Assembly: GCA_964035015.1 (NCBI GenBank)
Contig: OZ035997.1
Span: 64,766,404 to 64,830,403 of the forward strand
Direction of reading: 5' to 3'
DNA from: Corallium rubrum
Taxonomy: Eukaryota; Cnidaria; Anthozoa; Scleralcyonacea; Coralliidae
DNA length: 64,000 nucleotides
The position numbers and the translations under genes were made by a program. Under the pieces are notes generated by a model, which did no database searches, was not told the DNA's origin, and worked only from the letters and a program-made list of their open reading frames with translations. Positions 12,407 to 23,192 of the stretch are shown here, one piece after another. Numbering within the stretch: the stretch's first letter is position 1; each line of letters opens with the position of its first letter.

Positions 12407-15400
12407 GATGTCACAGCAAGGTTCTTTATAGTAAATAGATGCCTTGTTGTGTTCATATAACCTGATGCAGACACTCAAGGGAGTTTGGGTGAATTTGAAA
12501 GTATTAAATGTAAAACTCGCCTATGGCTCGGGTTCACATAAACTTTTAAATTCTTCCAAACTCGCTCTTATGTTTGCATCACACGATATAAACACATTTG
12601 GCTATTTTCTATTTCTTAAATATATACACATGTACTCATGTATACAAAAGTAAAAAAACTGTACTTGGTCTGGTTGGGATTCAAACCGGAGACCTAACTG
12701 AGCAACATAAAGTACAGGTCAAGTTGGGGACAAGTCTTGGAATGTTGGTACTTGAGTTTTTCATAGTTTGAAACTAGATTTCTTTGACATCGAGATATTT
12801 ATAATAAGTTTTCATTTTGAGTTATAAACCAATGTGGGAGAGTGAACTTGGGTGGAGAATAATGATATTACAGTAGGTGTTATTCTGATCGTGGTGAACC
12901 ACACTGGACAAGTAGCAAAAACTTTACTTTGCCCAGCTGGGATTCGAACCTGAGCCCTTTAGTTTAACAGTCGATTAATCTACCGATTGTGCTATACATA
13001 CTGTATATCAAGTTTGGTTGCAGGTTTGAATCTCAGCCAGTCCAAGTAGGGTTTTTTCTACTGAGTTGTCATGCAGTTTGGTTTGTCACTCTGAGTTTTG
13101 AAGTAGCACCTATACTGTAATGTCATTATTATATCCACCTGCAACATGAGTCCACCCTCCCACATTGGTTATTCTAACTGAAGATGTTACATGTACTTTC
13201 AGTTTCAAAATATCAGAAACCCAACTATACTAAAGTTTTTCTAGATTCCAGTGTGGTTTGTCACTCAGAGTAGCACCTAATACATATGTCAGTATTATAA
13301 TAAGCTTAAGTATTGCATAAATTATACATTTCTACTTATTTATTCTTTTATGTATAGTTCAAAGAAGAGCTATTCCAGCTTAGATCACGAGATGGTCATG
13401 ACAGGCACTGTGAGATGGTAGCAAAAGACCATTCTTTATGCTCTGTCTATGGAGTAAAAAGAGCGTCAGTGCTAAACAAGTCACGTCACTTTCACGTTGT
13501 TGATGGGCTTGATCTCGACATCATGCATGATCAACTCGAAGGAGTGCTTCCTTTAGAAATAAAAATGTTTCTAAGGAAATGTATTCAGGTTGACCGTGTG
13601 ATTACACTGGAAGCTGTAAATGAAAGGATTGCATCATTCAACTATGGCCCAATTGATAAGAAGAACAAACCAAGTCCACTGAAGCAGCAGATTTTTACTT
13701 CAGATTCTGCATCAATAAGCCAGTCAGGTAATACAATATTAACTAATTAAACTTGATTATATCATCATTGGTTCAGTTTCCTTTGTTATCTGAGGTTGAT
13801 AAGAGTTATCAACCTCATGAATACTAAACTTTGCCAAGGGTGATATAAGGCAGTTGTATTACCTTAGACCCCACACTCAGGTTGATATATCGCTTATAAA
13901 CACCTTGGTTACAGTACAGTATATAACCTTTACAGTACTTATGAACTATAAATGTGAGTTACAGTACTGATGAAGTAATTTCTTTCATTTACATGATATT
14001 TGACCCATTTTATTATTGGAGATAGGTGCCGCACTCTGCTGAATAAAATAATCTGGCACTAGTCAGAAAAAGTGTTAAACTGTACGCTTGTGCCTTAAAG
14101 TACTAATTATTAATCTTAGCTGCTTTGCCATTAATAATCTTCTCTGAATTTTTGTTGCATGTTTTGCATCTTATTGCAGCTGCACAGATGTGGTGCCTAG
14201 CTCGCATGTTTCCCTTGCTTCTTGGTGATTTAATTCAAACTAATGATGACAACTGGGATAATTTGTTACGACTGCTGCAAATTGAAGAAATTATTTTTGC
14301 CCCAACATGCACTACAGAGCTAGCTGCATACCTTGCTGTTTTGGTTGAAGACTATCTGGAACAGTTTCGTCAGAACTACAGCTGCAGGAGACTAATACCG
14401 AAACAGCATTACATGGTTCATTATCCAAGACAAATTGTCAGGTAATAAAATGCTGGGCACATTTCATATATCAGTAATATGTACACTGTACAGTACGTTA
14501 TTGAATTAACCCCTTCATTTCCAAGATTGCCATTTGGTACTTTTATTATTTTACTAGATGGCTAATACCAGAGAATTTTACTTGTTTGTCAAGGGGAGAC
14601 CTTTGGGAGTGAAAGGGTTAACAGAATTACAGTAATACCACAAGTGTTTTACAGAGAATATAGTCAAACTACACATAAAAATGCGCAAATTGTTACATGT
14701 CTACAACAGACGTGCAACAAGGTTGTTCCAACAAGCCATTATTGGGATGCATTCACACTGGTTGTTCCAACTCTTATTGACAAGTTGGCAATGGCTTGTT
14801 GACAACTTCTAAGTTACAAGGTTGATGACTGAAACAGACCTGTTACCAAGTTGTGAGTGACAACCTTGTAGAAGTTTGACGAACCAACAGCCTTGAACCT
14901 TCTAACAACAACTTGGTATACTTGGTACAAGGTTGTTGTGAATACATCCAGTGTAGCTAGCTGTAGTTGACTACACTTTAGTAAATAGGATATCATTGCT
15001 CGATCTATTAGAATTTATATAAAATCCTTATATTTTCAGAAGAGGTCCATTGGTGCAGAATTGGGCAATGCGGTTTGAAGCAAAACATAATTACTTCAAG
15101 AAACTAGTTGATAAAATTAATAATTTTAAAAATATTGATTTGTCACTGGCAAGGCGACATCAAACTCTACAAGCTTACCTACTTCAGCAGTCAGGAAGAA
15201 GCTTTTGCAGGGCATCATTGGAACTTGGACCAGGTAAATGAGAAATAATGTGCATTTAATTCAGTTTATACTGTGTCTATACTTGGAATGACCGAATGAA
15301 TGCAGAAAGACTTTATATCCTATGTTTGGGACTAAAGGGGACTAATAGGGACTATATATTTTGTTTTGTTATTTAATATTTATACTGACAATAAAAATGG

Positions 15401-16844
15401 ATATTATATAGAATTTAGTATACTGTACAGTATGTTGTCTGTGACACACCAGGATATGGATTGACACCAGATAGATAATTGTTTTTTTTGCTGTGACAAT
15501 GTTTTAGGAGAAGAGACCACAGTTACTGATGCCAACTTTGGAGATGTTCTAAGTGAGCTAGATGAGGAGATTACTGGAGAAACTGCACTGACAGTGTAAG
15601 CTACCACATGTAAATTTTAGATAGATCAAGCCATTTTAATAAGCAGGGGGTGCCTAACTTTGCTAATTTTGTGTCTATTGCTTGGCAGAGTGAAATTACT
15701 AAAATATGCTATTAAAATTTAAGTGCATCATTTTTGCTCCTAATGACACAGTGCTACTTAGGGAGGGGGAGCAGGAAAACAGCTCAAGGGGGCAGGGCAA
15801 GGAGTTACTGTAAGAGACTGCAATATTTAGCTTCTTGAATACATAATTTGTATTACAAATGACATTATGTTAAGATTTTAATTGAGGTAGACTATCTTTA
15901 TCAGAAATAGGTGATTATAATACTCACATTAGCCCATTCTTGACAAATCACTAATGGTATTATTATGCTGTATATGTAGTTAGGTTAAAATAAAAAAATA
16001 GAAAATATTTTCTGTGTTTTCAACAAAGTATGTAAACATGAGTGAAAGTTTAGGAGCACAAACAAAAGCAACAGTTGAGAAGCCACCATTTCTTAATATG
16101 TCCACTTTAAGCTGCATGCGACCCTCCCTCATTGAGTAATCTCAGCCTAAATGGTGTCCATGCAAGGCTGTTTTTTACTCATCTTCTGTTACTGACATGG
16201 GACTAACCCACACCAGCTGCATGGTTGTTTCATAGCTACATGGAAGTGTCAACTGGAAAAAACTATAGAATGGGTTATACATATCAGTCAGTCACTATCC
16301 AAAAAGCAGAGTGCTGCGTAGTCAGTGTTTTGAATATAGCAAAGTGAAAAGGTTGTAAACTGCTGAGAATCTGAAGGACAAATTAATACTGATCGATGTA
16401 TTGGAGTGGAGCCCCTGAACACAGTAAATGATTTTTACACTGATGTAGGGCTCTGCTCGTTCACTATACCTTAATAATTTATTATAATTTTATATACATT
16501 TCCCCTTTTACTGCAGAACATCCTGGGTTAAGGTGTTTGGAACAAAGTATTGCAGAGGATGTGTCATTACCACTGGCTTAATTCATGGACAGCCAACATT
16601 TGGTGAAGTTGACAAAGTTCTGGTTGTCATGGGAAATATTATTATATTCCAGTATAAGACATTGCATGTCCTAGAATATTCACAGCATCTAAATGCATAT
16701 CAGGTGAAATCGCTTAATGATGTTCAGTTTATTAAGCAAGCACACATGCAAGATTTCCACCCTCTTGGCACCCATCATGGATTTGGCAATAATGCAAATA
16801 AACTTTTTGTTGTTTTGCATTACAGAGTAGATTGTATGCAATAA
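9211..16844 (+). CDS. C2H2 zinc-finger protein of unknown function, ten exons
   Basis: Exons 9211-9672, 10481-10630, 11563-11737, 11897-12054, 12148-12330, 13358-13727, 14180-14441, 15040-15233, 15508-15595 and 16517-16844 have GT-AG borders, agree in phase at all nine junctions and sum to 2370 nt (789 residues plus stop). The N-terminus has two C2H2 fingers (CPFCAEC...HIKFIHS and CGHCNQTF...HLRRKH), then an acidic linker. The remainder carries conserved-looking blocks: YFTLGNLRPCYRS, FSSDNLGAHLIGGY, CRICMAT, DIMHDQLEGVLP, AAQMWCLARM, IPKQHYMVHYP and WAMRFEAKHNYFKK. I recall this block order from many cnidarian and fish proteins annotated only as uncharacterised; a transposase origin is possible but unproven. 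The first donor (GTAAGA at 9673) was chosen because it is the only strong phase-0 site. The gene appears intact. Confidence 0.8.
10835..10930. repeat. Foldback MITE, copy 2 (short)
   Basis: Carries the same ATACATGGATG end and CATCCATGTATTGTTCTG end as the repeat at 4153-4310 but lacks most of the centre. The downstream flanks of both copies also match, so the repeat unit extends further right than the palindrome. It lies in intron 2 of the C2H2 gene. Confidence 0.6.
11277..11414. repeat. (TA)n tract with palindromic GGCGTA/TACGCC interruptions
   Basis: The AT run is broken by TATGGCGTATA at about 11305 and TATACGCCATA at about 11366, which are inverted copies, so the whole tract can fold as one long cruciform. 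It is intronic. Confidence 0.85.
12350..12402. repeat. (TA)n microsatellite
   Basis: Simple AT dinucleotide repeat starting about 20 bases after the donor of exon 5 of the C2H2 gene. Confidence 0.9.
12928..12996 (-). repeat. tRNA(Asn)-derived SINE head
   Basis: On the minus strand the segment holds an A-box-like TAGCACAATCGGTAGA, an anticodon-loop-like CTGTTAAAC (GTT anticodon, as in tRNA-Asn) and a B box GGTTCGAATCCC. The acceptor ends do not pair, so it is a SINE head or pseudogene, not a working tRNA. Further B-box-like pieces occur at 12676-12690 and 13020-13036, so several tRNA-derived inserts may be stacked in this intron. Confidence 0.6.
14690..14960. repeat. Internally repetitive ACAAGGTTG element
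   Basis: CAAGGTTG and its complement CAACCTTG recur several times over about 270 bp, with ACTTCTACAAGGTTG-like inverted pairs. It looks like a small non-autonomous DNA element inserted in the intron between exons 7 and 8. Its ends are not resolved. Confidence 0.35.
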
Positions 16845-17753
16845 TTCAATTATAATATTATATTATAATTATTAAGTGCATGTATGAGTTTTAATGCAGC
16901 TATCATTCTTAAAGAAGCTTGCCAGATTTGGAATATAAGCACTGAATATACAATGTGTCCCAAAACAGCATAAATAAACTTTTTTGATCTTGCTTCTTTA
17001 TAAAATAATATTACATATTAGGCCACACCACTTTAATTTGCTGTTTTACAAACCCACCAAACTTGATATTTTCAAAATCAGAAAAAAAAAAATACAGTAT
17101 CAACTTCGCCTTGTTTGAAATTAATATGGTTTGAGTAATTTTGAACAAGCGATGGATGAGCAACTTTATACAGTGCGTCTGATTGGCTGTTTATAACAGC
17201 CAGGGTTTTGACCAATAAGAATGCATGTTTATAACTATTTAATATCAGTTTGTCATCGGTGTTCTGTTTCCACCATATTTCACAATGTTATTTTTTTGTT
17301 TTTTCCATTCTCCGATCTTAGGTTTTTGACCAGAAAGTTCGTATAAAAACAACAAATTAAATTGGTGTGACCCTATATATGCAATGAAATAACTTTTATA
17401 CACAATTTAGAATAATAATTGTATGGTATTATAACTTTCATAATATTCAGTTTAAAAAACTGTATAGTATATACATGCTTATTAAGGGCTCATCTAATCA
17501 AAATAAATAAATAATTATCCTTATCTTTTTTAATAGATCAATTATCTAATATTCACAAATACATGGAATGAAAGATTTTGTTCATGTTTCAACAACACGT
17601 TTTTCCATAGTCGCACATTAAAAAAATTATAATTTTGAAAATAGAGTTTCCTCAGTGTACAACATTTACATTTGTGAACCTAAATCTTATTCAATTGTTT
17701 AGGAATTTAAGCAAAATAATACTGATGGATTTAATCAATTCACCAAGTAGTTT
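16845..17753. other. Intergenic, no gene seen
   Basis: AT-rich DNA downstream of the C2H2 gene. A candidate AATAAA lies near 16973. No coding stretch, repeat array or recognisable element end is visible. Confidence 0.6.
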
Positions 17754-18201
17754 TCAACTCAAAAAATTGAGTAAGTTATCAAAGACAACTTACTCCAAGG
17801 TTTGAGTTATTTGCATAATTTAGCTCTTTACTCAAAAAATTGAGTAACTTATTCAATACAATTCTAACTCAAGTTTTGAGTTATTTGTATAATTACTCAG
17901 CGTTTGAGTAAAACTTTGGCTTTACTCAAAGAAATGAGTACGCGACATTTACTCAACGCTTGAGTAAAGCAAATTTTGGAACATACTCACGCATGAGTAA
18001 AATTTACTCAACTCGTTGAGTTGCAATTACTCAACTAACATTCAACTCAAAGCAGTGAGTTAACTTTTACTCAAAATGATGAGTAGAAGTATTTTTACTC
18101 GTAACAATGGTAAAATACACTCAAAATGTCGAGTAAACAACCAAGTTTACTCGAAATATGAGTCAAATTTACTCAAACATGAAAATGCATTTTTTGCAGT
18201 G
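17754..18201. repeat. Array of TTTACTCAA/TTGAGTAAA quasi-palindromes ending in CACTGCAAAA
   Basis: About thirteen short quasi-palindromes occur in ~425 bp. Each is ACTCAA or ACTCG, a 3-6 base loop, then TTGAGT or CGAGT, usually flanked by TTT/AAA. Spacing is irregular, about 25-35 bp. The array ends on the minus strand in CACTGCAAAAAATGC at 18201-18187, which looks like a DNA transposon terminus (CACTG-type). Polinton coding sequence begins directly after it. I see no matching opposite end to the left. Confidence 0.8.
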
Positions 18202-18686
18202 TATATATGCTTACCAGTTATAGCAACACCTCCAAGTAATCCTATTAGGGGTATGTATGGGCTAACCACTGATATAATACTCTCAACATCTTTTCTCAGT
18301 ATACCATTATTCCTTAGTTCATCTGTTAACGCAACAGGATCCTCAATTGCGTCAAGACCACCAAGCATTGTTGAGAACTGACTTATTAGTAAATCTGTTA
18401 GGAACCCGTCTGCGTCCTTCTTCCTTTTAGCTTCATAGGCCTTGTAAATTTTGTCTAATGTCTTCTCACTACATTTTCTTATATGTCCAGACTTCTGGGT
18501 GATGTACCCATCATCAGATGCAGTTATAAGTTCCTCGCGCCTGGTGTCTATGCTAGGTTCCTCAGTGCTCACAGTTTTAGCGATACTCTCTTCCGCAACC
18601 TGCAGCTCGTCAACTAGTTTTTCAATAGCCTCATCTTCAATAACAACTGGCTCAGACTTACTGCGCTTACCTTCCCTCTTTGGCAT
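18202..18686 (-). CDS. Polinton hypothetical protein, 3' truncated
   Basis: Starts with a basic MPKREGKRSK tail, continues through a Glu/Asp-rich and predicted helical region, and reaches a hydrophobic segment (VSPYIPLIGLLGGVAI) just before the element breaks at 18202. The remaining frame (to 18147) reads into the neighbouring repeat, so its last ~18 residues are not native. It is the most downstream surviving gene of the leftward cluster, 15 bp after the ATPase gene start. ATG is preceded by CTAATGTATG. Function unknown; a membrane-associated virion protein is one possibility. Confidence 0.65.
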
Positions 18687-18701
18687 ACATTAGGTTATGT
18701 T

Positions 18702-19298
18702 TCATTTAACTTCATAGGTCGGAGGCTGCGCACTGAGTTTAATGTCAAGGTACTTACCAGTGGCAAGCTGCGCAATGATAGACTTCTCCATTTCAGCGTC
18801 TGCTATATGTCCGAAAAACTCATCCCTTAACACCTTCATACTTCTCCTGTTATGCGTACTGAAAAATAACAGTCTGGTGGTGTTGTCCCTTATACCAGTC
18901 GCGACACTATTTAGCTTTTGCGTGAGAATGAACAATGTGATATTATGATGCCTGCCACTGTATGATAAAAAAGCTAGCATACCGTCGTTAAGATGTTGAT
19001 CACCTGTGTTACTCATGTCATCAACTATTACAGCAGTCTTAGATCCAGAGTAAATTTTTACTACGGCCTCAATAACAGGGTCTAGTCTATCTGGGCTTAT
19101 GCTAAGTCCGATGACATCTGAATCGCTATTAAGATATCCCCAGTCTAGGTATGTCATATTTATCCACAGTGTAGGACAGAGTATTATGATGAAGTCAAAA
19201 TACTTCCCGTACTCTACAGAAAGTATTTCGTTAAGCAATGTGTAAGTTTTACCACATCCAGATGGTCCAACTATCAGAATAGTCTCTGGCTTATCCAT
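18702..19298 (-). CDS. Genome-packaging ATPase (FtsK/HerA type)
   Basis: A 198-residue P-loop ATPase expected to pump the element's DNA into capsids. Walker A is GPSGCGKT at residues 11-18. Walker B is AVIVDDM with the acidic pair at 93-94. LFILTQK follows as the sensor-like strand. The length is typical of the small Polinton/adintovirus packaging ATPases. It sits between the short hypothetical gene and the probable capsid gene, with only 3 bp to the latter. The start is preceded by TTAGTGTATG. No lesion is seen. Confidence 0.9.
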   Translation of the reverse strand: MDKPETILIVGPSGCGKTYTLLNEILSVEYGKYFDFIIILCPTLWINMTYLDWGYLNSDSDVIGLSISPDRLDPVIEAVVKIYSGSKTAVIVDDMSNTGDQHLNDGMLAFLSYSGRHHNITLFILTQKLNSVATGIRDNTTRLLFFSTHNRRSMKVLRDEFFGHIADAEMEKSIIAQLATGKYLDIKLSAQPPTYEVK

Positions 19299-19301
19299 AC
19301 A

Positions 19302-20537
19302 CTAATACTGAATAGACTGAAGCTGACCATTAGCCAGGTTGATTAAACCATCCGACAGCACGTAAAGGTAGCAGGTACAGGCGGTGGTACCAGCACTTTT
19401 ATCAATCTCGATAAGTATCCCGTTCTGTGTATCAGTTAGCTTCACACCCTGACCCTGTACTCTCTTTAACGCTGTTGTTGAGAAGTCACAGACCAGGGCA
19501 AACTTGTCACTGAAGAAATTCGCCTCACTAACATTCCTATCAAACCTGTCATCACTTGGGAAGAACACCCGACTAGCCTCACTGAAGAAATCGTACTTCT
19601 TCATCGACTGTGTATAAAGGAAGTTTGGCTGGCCCTGGAAGCTTATCTTAACACTCTCAATAGATGGGTAGTAGAAAGACTCACTTCCATCAGTGGTTCT
19701 TTTAAAGATCATTACGATATTTCTGAGGGACTTCCTTGGTAAGTTCACGTTTTCATGGATCTTTGTGCTTGCAGCAGTAACTGGAAAGGTCTTAACCAGG
19801 GTGGCGTGACTGTAATAGGAAGATTTCCCCCTGCTGTAAATCCCCTCAACCTCGCCTGCTAGCATCTCATTCTCGACTGTCTCATACCTAAGCTTAAGGT
19901 TGTCCAACTTAAAACTGTCTGGCACAGCCTTACCACTACCACCGGGGAGCAACACGTTAGCTGGTGTGTTAATTTTTAGTATGGTCTCATGTGTGTTCTG
20001 AAGTGCCTGGGGATAGATAGCCCCATTCTCACTAAGCCAGTCATCATCAATAGGCACTGTGAACCTGTTACCATAGATACCATTTACAAGAACGTCACCA
20101 GCAACACTAGCGTCACCACTAGCATCCTGGCTTCTGAGCTTAGCAAGGTTCACACTCCCACCAAGACCCTGGTCAATTTTTCCAACCCGCTTTGACTTAG
20201 ACCAGAGGTCCTCATAGCACCTGAGAACATGAGCTTCATTAAGGTCCCTGTATATTTCCCCATTTAGCTTGTGGGTTACCTGCTTGAACAGTGTGGACTT
20301 AAGGTTGTTCTGATGGTATGACTCCTTGTTGCCATTTTTCAGGGTGAATGTAAGCATCCTACTGCCAGGAATTAGTACATGATTAACTGGTAGTGTCGAC
20401 AGCTTTACATACAGGTCCTGACCAGAGGATATATGTGTTGGGTTGAATGTCACATCGACTACTCTCCTGGTGCCTTTCTTACTACTATCTGGTCTCTTTA
20501 GTTTATAGCTCGGGGTGATTCTATCTTCCTGCAACAT
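19302..20537 (-). CDS. Probable major capsid protein
   Basis: A 411-residue protein, soluble, with no signal peptide or membrane segment and with many short beta-prone stretches (VDVTFNPTHISSGQDLYVKL, FTLKNGNKESYHQ, VKISFQGQPNFLY). Size and its place next to the packaging ATPase match the double jelly-roll major capsid proteins of Polintons and adintoviruses; I cannot show the fold from sequence alone. A hydrophilic loop rich in Gly, Ser and Asp lies near residues 125-150. The start is preceded by TTAGTCTATG. The frame is intact. The alternative is a minor capsid protein. Confidence 0.68.
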   Translation of the reverse strand: MLQEDRITPSYKLKRPDSSKKGTRRVVDVTFNPTHISSGQDLYVKLSTLPVNHVLIPGSRMLTFTLKNGNKESYHQNNLKSTLFKQVTHKLNGEIYRDLNEAHVLRCYEDLWSKSKRVGKIDQGLGGSVNLAKLRSQDASGDASVAGDVLVNGIYGNRFTVPIDDDWLSENGAIYPQALQNTHETILKINTPANVLLPGGSGKAVPDSFKLDNLKLRYETVENEMLAGEVEGIYSRGKSSYYSHATLVKTFPVTAASTKIHENVNLPRKSLRNIVMIFKRTTDGSESFYYPSIESVKISFQGQPNFLYTQSMKKYDFFSEASRVFFPSDDRFDRNVSEANFFSDKFALVCDFSTTALKRVQGQGVKLTDTQNGILIEIDKSAGTTACTCYLYVLSDGLINLANGQLQSIQY

Positions 20538-20552
20538 AGACTAAGTTATATC

Positions 20553-22091
20553 TTATTTCCTTTTTCCATACCTATCATAAACCATCCAGACAATTGCCAG
20601 AACCAACACCCACAGATTGCTAGCCAACCAAGCCAACCCCATAGCACCATACTTCAGAAGATTGAGAATCAGACTACCTAAGGCCGTCATAATAGGACCT
20701 AGCACTGGACCAAGTCTCTTTGCCAGCTTCCTAAAGGCATTATAGACAGACCTTCCGAATGATCCGACAGCGTTAGCACTCATTTTAATACTGTGACGCA
20801 ACCCTATGATTACAGTAGTCAGAAGGCCAGCCAGTCCCACAGCAAGTGATGATGCAGTAAGCCAGTTCTCCTTCATCCACTTCTTAAAGCGTTCTAACCT
20901 AGAAAGATCTCTTAGGCTCTCATTACTATCAACCTCTTCCTCAAACACTGCAATAGCCTCACTATGGACAGGAGAGTCGCCTTTCTCGACAATACGTATC
21001 AAATCACTCTTCAGCTCGGCAACCTTCTGAATATTCTTATACAGCTGCTCCTTCAGCGAGTCAGCCTCTCTCAGAGCTTTCAGTCTATACTCATTAGCCA
21101 TCTGGTCCAATGCCTCTATCTTAGTGTCAGCATCCCCCTTAGGGTTTAGAATTCCTGCGAACTCACGGATCTCCCGCTCTGTCAGCTCCTCAACTCGTCC
21201 GTGTAACCTCCTACTAATTTCTGAGACAGAGGACTCAGCTATATCCCTGGTAACACTCTCAGGTATCTCTGGCAGATAAATCGGATCATTACCAGATCCG
21301 TCAAAAATGGTGGTGTTATTAAGGTCATCAATAAGTCTACCTATCTTTTCCCCTGGCCTTGGTGCCTTATAGTGTTTACTCTTTTCCATAACCATTACTT
21401 CAATCATCTCGGGTGTGAGCTCAGTATATGTGTCTTCACCAGCAAAGTCATAGTTGAGCATCCCACTAACAACTTCGGAACTTAGTCCCGTCTCATCTGA
21501 CAATGATTCCACCGTATTACGTCTGATACTTAGGACATTAGTCACTAACCTGTCAAACTCCGCCCCCTCTGGTGAACCAATATTTTTCTTCTCAGTTACG
21601 GCTCTAGTAGTGGAGGAATTACCTGTGTTAATAGTCCTAACGTCTACGCCGTTATAACTGAGAGTAGTTGTCAGGCCCCCAAGTTTGACAGCCCCACCTC
21701 TTGAGAAAGTGACACCTCTGATTATTCTGAGACCGTACTCATTATTTAGTAAGGGTCTTGCACCATTACCATCAGTTAAGGCTATGAATGATCTAATAAG
21801 TTTGACTACACTCATACGGTCACTTTCTAACATCTCTCCGCTGATTGTACCTATTCTAGTTATCATACCGTTAATGAATCTGGAAATATTACCCTTAGTT
21901 CCGATTCTCCTAACAACAGAAATTTCATCTTCCACGTAGTCTACATCATCGTCAATCCATCTAGTCTCAGCAAAAGGGTCAGAACTATTATCTGTTAGGT
22001 CACTGGAATCTGGTTGCTCTTCATCATCCCGTTCATCATGTTCAGGGGGGCTGTTTTCAGAATCGTCGAACACATAATCATCATTATTCAT
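20553..22091 (-). CDS. Long acidic Polinton protein with C-terminal membrane anchor
   Basis: 512 residues. The first ~50 are strongly acidic (Asp/Glu/Ser). The centre (about 290-400) is predicted helical or coiled-coil. The last ~120 hold three hydrophobic segments (ASSLAVGLAGLLTTVIIGL, LGPIMTALGSLILNLL, LAWLASNLWVLVLAIVWMV). It ends in a basic YGKRK tail. No recognised family. The place between capsid and integrase genes suggests a virion or internal-membrane component. The start follows TTAGTGTATAG. The frame is intact. Confidence 0.7.
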   Translation of the reverse strand: MNNDDYVFDDSENSPPEHDERDDEEQPDSSDLTDNSSDPFAETRWIDDDVDYVEDEISVVRRIGTKGNISRFINGMITRIGTISGEMLESDRMSVVKLIRSFIALTDGNGARPLLNNEYGLRIIRGVTFSRGGAVKLGGLTTTLSYNGVDVRTINTGNSSTTRAVTEKKNIGSPEGAEFDRLVTNVLSIRRNTVESLSDETGLSSEVVSGMLNYDFAGEDTYTELTPEMIEVMVMEKSKHYKAPRPGEKIGRLIDDLNNTTIFDGSGNDPIYLPEIPESVTRDIAESSVSEISRRLHGRVEELTEREIREFAGILNPKGDADTKIEALDQMANEYRLKALREADSLKEQLYKNIQKVAELKSDLIRIVEKGDSPVHSEAIAVFEEEVDSNESLRDLSRLERFKKWMKENWLTASSLAVGLAGLLTTVIIGLRHSIKMSANAVGSFGRSVYNAFRKLAKRLGPVLGPIMTALGSLILNLLKYGAMGLAWLASNLWVLVLAIVWMVYDRYGKRK

Positions 22092-22098
22092 CTATACA

Positions 22099-23187
22099 CT
22101 AACCAATATTCTGGATATCACTATCAGGTACCCAGCTATTATGCTTGCTATCATACCCAAGCCACTTCACCAGGGCCATCTTATTTTTCCTCTTCAGTAT
22201 TTTCTCCACTTTATACACATGATCCTTCTTGTTAACAGCGCTTAACTCCTCTTCATAAAACTTCCCAATTATTGGCTCACCCTCTAAGTCCGCTATTTCA
22301 TAAACATTCGGATCGCCCCTGATCACCTTCGTCACCTTGAATAGTTCCTCTGTGAAGTTAGCCTCATAGCCCTTAGTGAATAAGCTTTTGTACTTGCTTA
22401 TCCTGACAGTATCACCAACTTTAAATTTAGCTAGCGGGTATTCTCCAGATGTGTGGCCAAATAAGGTGTTCCACACTTCAGCCTCGTTACTTTTATTCAC
22501 ATTAGCCGGTTTCATCAGTATAGTTCTATGCTTACTGTTATTGTAATTGCTAACCAGCGAGTCTAGAACATCAGTCCACTTATATGTTCCCTTACTGTAG
22601 AAGTACTTCCACATAGCCGTCTTTAAGGTTCTGTTGAACCGTTCCACAACAGCAGCCTTCTTGTCTGATAGAGTGCTAAAGTACTTAGCACCAGCTCCCT
22701 CCAGTAAGGACCTCACCCCAACATTGTAAAATTCCTTACCATCGTCAAACTGCACCAGTTCTGGATCCGCTCCAAAACGCTTCTTAAATTTCTTAAGCAA
22801 TAACGTTACCGCCCTGGTCATACTTCCGGTGTCTTTCCTATACACAGGGATGGCAAAGGCATATCTGCTTAAAATTTCAACAGCCGTCAGTATCCAACGG
22901 TATCCCCCATTCCTATTCACATACTTACCCATATCAACAAGATCCATTTGCAGCTGCTCACCAAGGTAGTAAACCCTAGTCTGTCTAAACTTATGCCTAC
23001 CAACTATTTTCCTGTATCGTGTAAAAGTGTCCTGAGATTTTAACCACTCAGTGACCTTCTTCCTACTCACACCGGGGAGACCATCAGCCAATGCTTTCTG
23101 GTAAAGTCTCTCAGATGACTGGTAACCAGTTGCCGGATTATAGTATATATCTCTAAGCCCCTGTTCCAATTCTATGTCATTGTCCAT
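22099..23187 (-). CDS. DDE integrase with C-terminal chromodomain
   Basis: A 362-residue retroviral-type integrase that would insert the element into host DNA. The catalytic triad reads as MDLVDM (Asp 82), FDDGKEF (Asp 148) and VERFNRTLK (Glu 182). An SH3-like segment (FKVGDTVRISKYKSLFTKGY) follows at about 255-273. A chromodomain (YKVEKILKRK then VKWLGY then SWVPDSDI) fills 324-358 and probably directs the complex to histone-marked chromatin, as in chromoviruses. It is the most diagnostic Polinton gene here and is intact. The start is preceded by GTAGAGTATATG. Confidence 0.95.
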   Translation of the reverse strand: MDNDIELEQGLRDIYYNPATGYQSSERLYQKALADGLPGVSRKKVTEWLKSQDTFTRYRKIVGRHKFRQTRVYYLGEQLQMDLVDMGKYVNRNGGYRWILTAVEILSRYAFAIPVYRKDTGSMTRAVTLLLKKFKKRFGADPELVQFDDGKEFYNVGVRSLLEGAGAKYFSTLSDKKAAVVERFNRTLKTAMWKYFYSKGTYKWTDVLDSLVSNYNNSKHRTILMKPANVNKSNEAEVWNTLFGHTSGEYPLAKFKVGDTVRISKYKSLFTKGYEANFTEELFKVTKVIRGDPNVYEIADLEGEPIIGKFYEEELSAVNKKDHVYKVEKILKRKNKMALVKWLGYDSKHNSWVPDSDIQNIG

Positions 23188-23192
23188 ATACT

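Noticed and set aside
12928-12996. Functional tRNA-Asn gene
   Set aside because: A and B boxes are present, but acceptor and other stems do not pair, so it is a SINE head.
17754-18201. Left terminal inverted repeat of the Polinton
   Set aside because: No match to the right-end sequence, and the array ends in a CACTG terminus typical of another DNA transposon, so it is treated as a separate element.
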